Source: Thomasclavelia cocleata
GTDB taxonomy: Bacteria > Bacillota_I > Bacilli_A > Erysipelotrichales > Coprobacillaceae
Length of the DNA stretch: 64,000 nt
Direction of reading: 5' to 3'
NCBI RefSeq assembly: GCF_900102365.1
Contig: NZ_FOIN01000005.1
Span: forward strand, 1 to 64,000
The notes beneath the pieces were generated by a model that was given only the letters and a program-made list of their open reading frames with translations, did no database searches and had not been told where the DNA came from. Shown in pieces: positions 62,551-64,000 of the stretch. Every line of letters starts with the position of its first letter. Position 1 is the stretch's first letter. Position numbers and translations under genes: made by a program.

Positions 62551-64000
62551 AAATAAATCAATTAAAAATGGGTGTAGTATTGTCTTATATAACAATGTTT
62601 ATTCATAATATTATCAGTATTTTATATACCCCTATAATGTTACGATTATTGGGGAAGAGTGAATATGGTTTATATCAACTGGTATTTTCTGTTGTTAGTT
62701 ATTTGGGTCTGTTAAGTTTTGGTTTTGGCAGTGCCTATGTCAGGTTTTATTCAAGATATAAAGTTAAGAATGATGAAGATGGTATTGCTAGGTTAAATGG
62801 CATGTTTATTACTATTTTTTTAATTATTGCTTTAATTAGTATTGTATCAGGAAGTATTTTAGTATTTAATATTGAAACGATATTTAAACAGGGTTTGACA
62901 GGTTCAGAAATTGACACTGCTAGAATATTAATGATTTTAATGGTATTTAATTTAGCTGTTACTTTTCCATCAAGTGTTTTTGATTCATATGTAACTGCTC
63001 ATGAATGTTATTTTTTTCAAAGAGTTATTGGGCTGTTACAAACAGTACTGAATCCTTTTTTAACTTTGCCATTACTTTTAATGGGCTATAAATCAATTAG
63101 TTTAGTTACTATTACTACTGTTTTAACACTTGGTAAATTTATCATGAATATATATTACTGTAGAAAAAAGATTAATATGAAATTTAGGTTTAAAAATATT
63201 CAGTTTTCATTATTAAAAGAAATATGGATATTTTCTTTTTTTATCTTTTTAAATATGATTGTTGATCAAATAAACTGGAGTGTTGATAAATTTATTTTAG
63301 GTATGTTTGGTGGAACTGTTGCAGTAGCAGTATATGCAGTTGGCGGGCAAATAAATAGTATATATATGAGTTTATCAACATCAGTCTCGTCAGTATTTAT
63401 TCCTAGAATAAATACGATTGCAGCTGACAGTAATGATAACAGACAGCTTACAGATATTTTTACTAGGGTTGGAAGAATTCAGTTTATAGTTTTAGCATTG
63501 ATATTATTTGGATTTATTTTATTTGGAAAATATTTTATTTCTATATGGGCAGGAAATGGATATGAGCATGCATATTATGTTGCTTTACTTTTAATTATTC
63601 CTGTTACTGTACCATTGATTCAAAATCTTGGAATTGAGATACAAAGAGCAAAAAATATGCATAAATTTAGATCAGTTGTTTATTTTATTATTGCAATTGG
63701 AAATGTATTATTAAGTATTCCCTTAACTAAAGTATATGGTGAAGTTGGGGCAGCATTAGGAACTGCAATAACAATGATATTGGGAAATATTATTATAATG
63801 AACTGGTATTATCAGGCACGAGTTAAGTTAGATATGAAATATTTTTGGGGTAATATTTTTAAATTATTTCCAGCAGTATTAGCAAGTTTTGGGACTGGAT
63901 TAATAGCATTAAAATTAATAACTTTAAATTCAGTTATTGATTTTGTTATTGTAGGATGCATATATGTATCAGTTTATTTGATTTGTATGTATTTATTTGG
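62547..64000 (+). CDS. Polysaccharide flippase, Wzx type (second), cut by window end
   Basis: The frame starts at ATG 62547 inside the end of the pyruvyltransferase gene and stays open to the last base (484 codons visible). It encodes a multi-helix MOP-superfamily protein: MGVVLSYITMFIHNIISILYTP (in parts) and GKSEYGLYQLVFSVVSYLGLL begin it, and later DQINWSVDKFILGMFGGTVAVAVYAVGGQI (in parts) is typical of Wzx. It would translocate the second kind of repeat unit or replace the first flippase. Confidence 0.9.
   Translation, partial: MKINQLKMGVVLSYITMFIHNIISILYTPIMLRLLGKSEYGLYQLVFSVVSYLGLLSFGFGSAYVRFYSRYKVKNDEDGIARLNGMFITIFLIIALISIVSGSILVFNIETIFKQGLTGSEIDTARILMILMVFNLAVTFPSSVFDSYVTAHECYFFQRVIGLLQTVLNPFLTLPLLLMGYKSISLVTITTVLTLGKFIMNIYYCRKKINMKFRFKNIQFSLLKEIWIFSFFIFLNMIVDQINWSVDKFILGMFGGTVAVAVYAVGGQINSIYMSLSTSVSSVFIPRINTIAADSNDNRQLTDIFTRVGRIQFIVLALILFGFILFGKYFISIWAGNGYEHAYYVALLLIIPVTVPLIQNLGIEIQRAKNMHKFRSVVYFIIAIGNVLLSIPLTKVYGEVGAALGTAITMILGNIIIMNWYYQARVKLDMKYFWGNIFKLFPAVLASFGTGLIALKLITLNSVIDFVIVGCIYVSVYLICMYLF

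Noticed and set aside
1-64000. CRISPR array
   Set aside because: No regularly spaced direct repeats and no cas genes were seen; the VapD-like protein has a Cas2-like fold but is not accompanied by Cas1 or repeats.

Overview
The window is very AT-rich DNA from a low-GC Firmicute. Several features suggest an anaerobic gut member of the Erysipelotrichia (Thomasclavelia/Coprobacillus-like): a T-box leader, LoaP-type NusG paralogues, a HisZ plus short HisG pair, TnpV-type transposon debris, and a large Wzx/Wzy polysaccharide locus. The genus is an inference; no 16S sequence is present.

Layout. 1-205: the end of a tRNA cluster (Phe partial, Glu). 247-1997: a small membrane protein and gdhA, convergent on a shared terminator. 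2687-9929: a complete-looking hisZGDBHAF(IE)K operon without hisC, preceded by a classical leader-peptide attenuator with four consecutive His codons. 9919-12141: small genes and a Mn-type CDF transporter. 12262-18435: a mobile-element remnant carrying an integrase tail, TnpV, two DNA methyltransferases, a probable restriction endonuclease, a membrane protein and a DUF2971 gene that looks split by a 973 bp insertion. 18851-22028: minus-strand XRE regulator/membrane protein/NatAB exporter operon and a MazG-like gene. 22165-24990: Met T-box and metNIQ. 25051-30828: housekeeping and stress-type small genes and a Zn-type CDF transporter.

From 31264 to the window end lies a polysaccharide (capsule/EPS) locus with a layered switch at its head. 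A tyrosine recombinase gene sits between 25 bp perfect inverted repeats (31330-31354, 32412-32436). Each repeat is built like a recombinase core site. Just inside the left repeat is a strong extended -10 promoter that points leftward, away from the locus, into a strong hairpin terminator; inversion would aim it at the locus. Next come two overlapping LoaP/NusG-like antiterminator genes, a GC-rich RNA hairpin and an intrinsic terminator, and then the biosynthetic genes. I read this as a phase-variable promoter coupled to processive antitermination. It is the most interesting system in the window.

The biosynthetic part holds one initiating sugar transferase and the CapE/CapF/CapG (FnlABC) set for UDP-L-FucNAc, scattered over 17 kb. 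It also holds about ten glycosyltransferases, LicD, an SGNH hydrolase, a pyruvyltransferase, two unrelated polymerases (Wzy, EpsG) and two flippases, the last one cut by the window edge. A decayed group II intron, a decayed IS1380-family element, a tagD fragment and an inserted VapD-like gene pair mark the seams of what looks like a composite locus.
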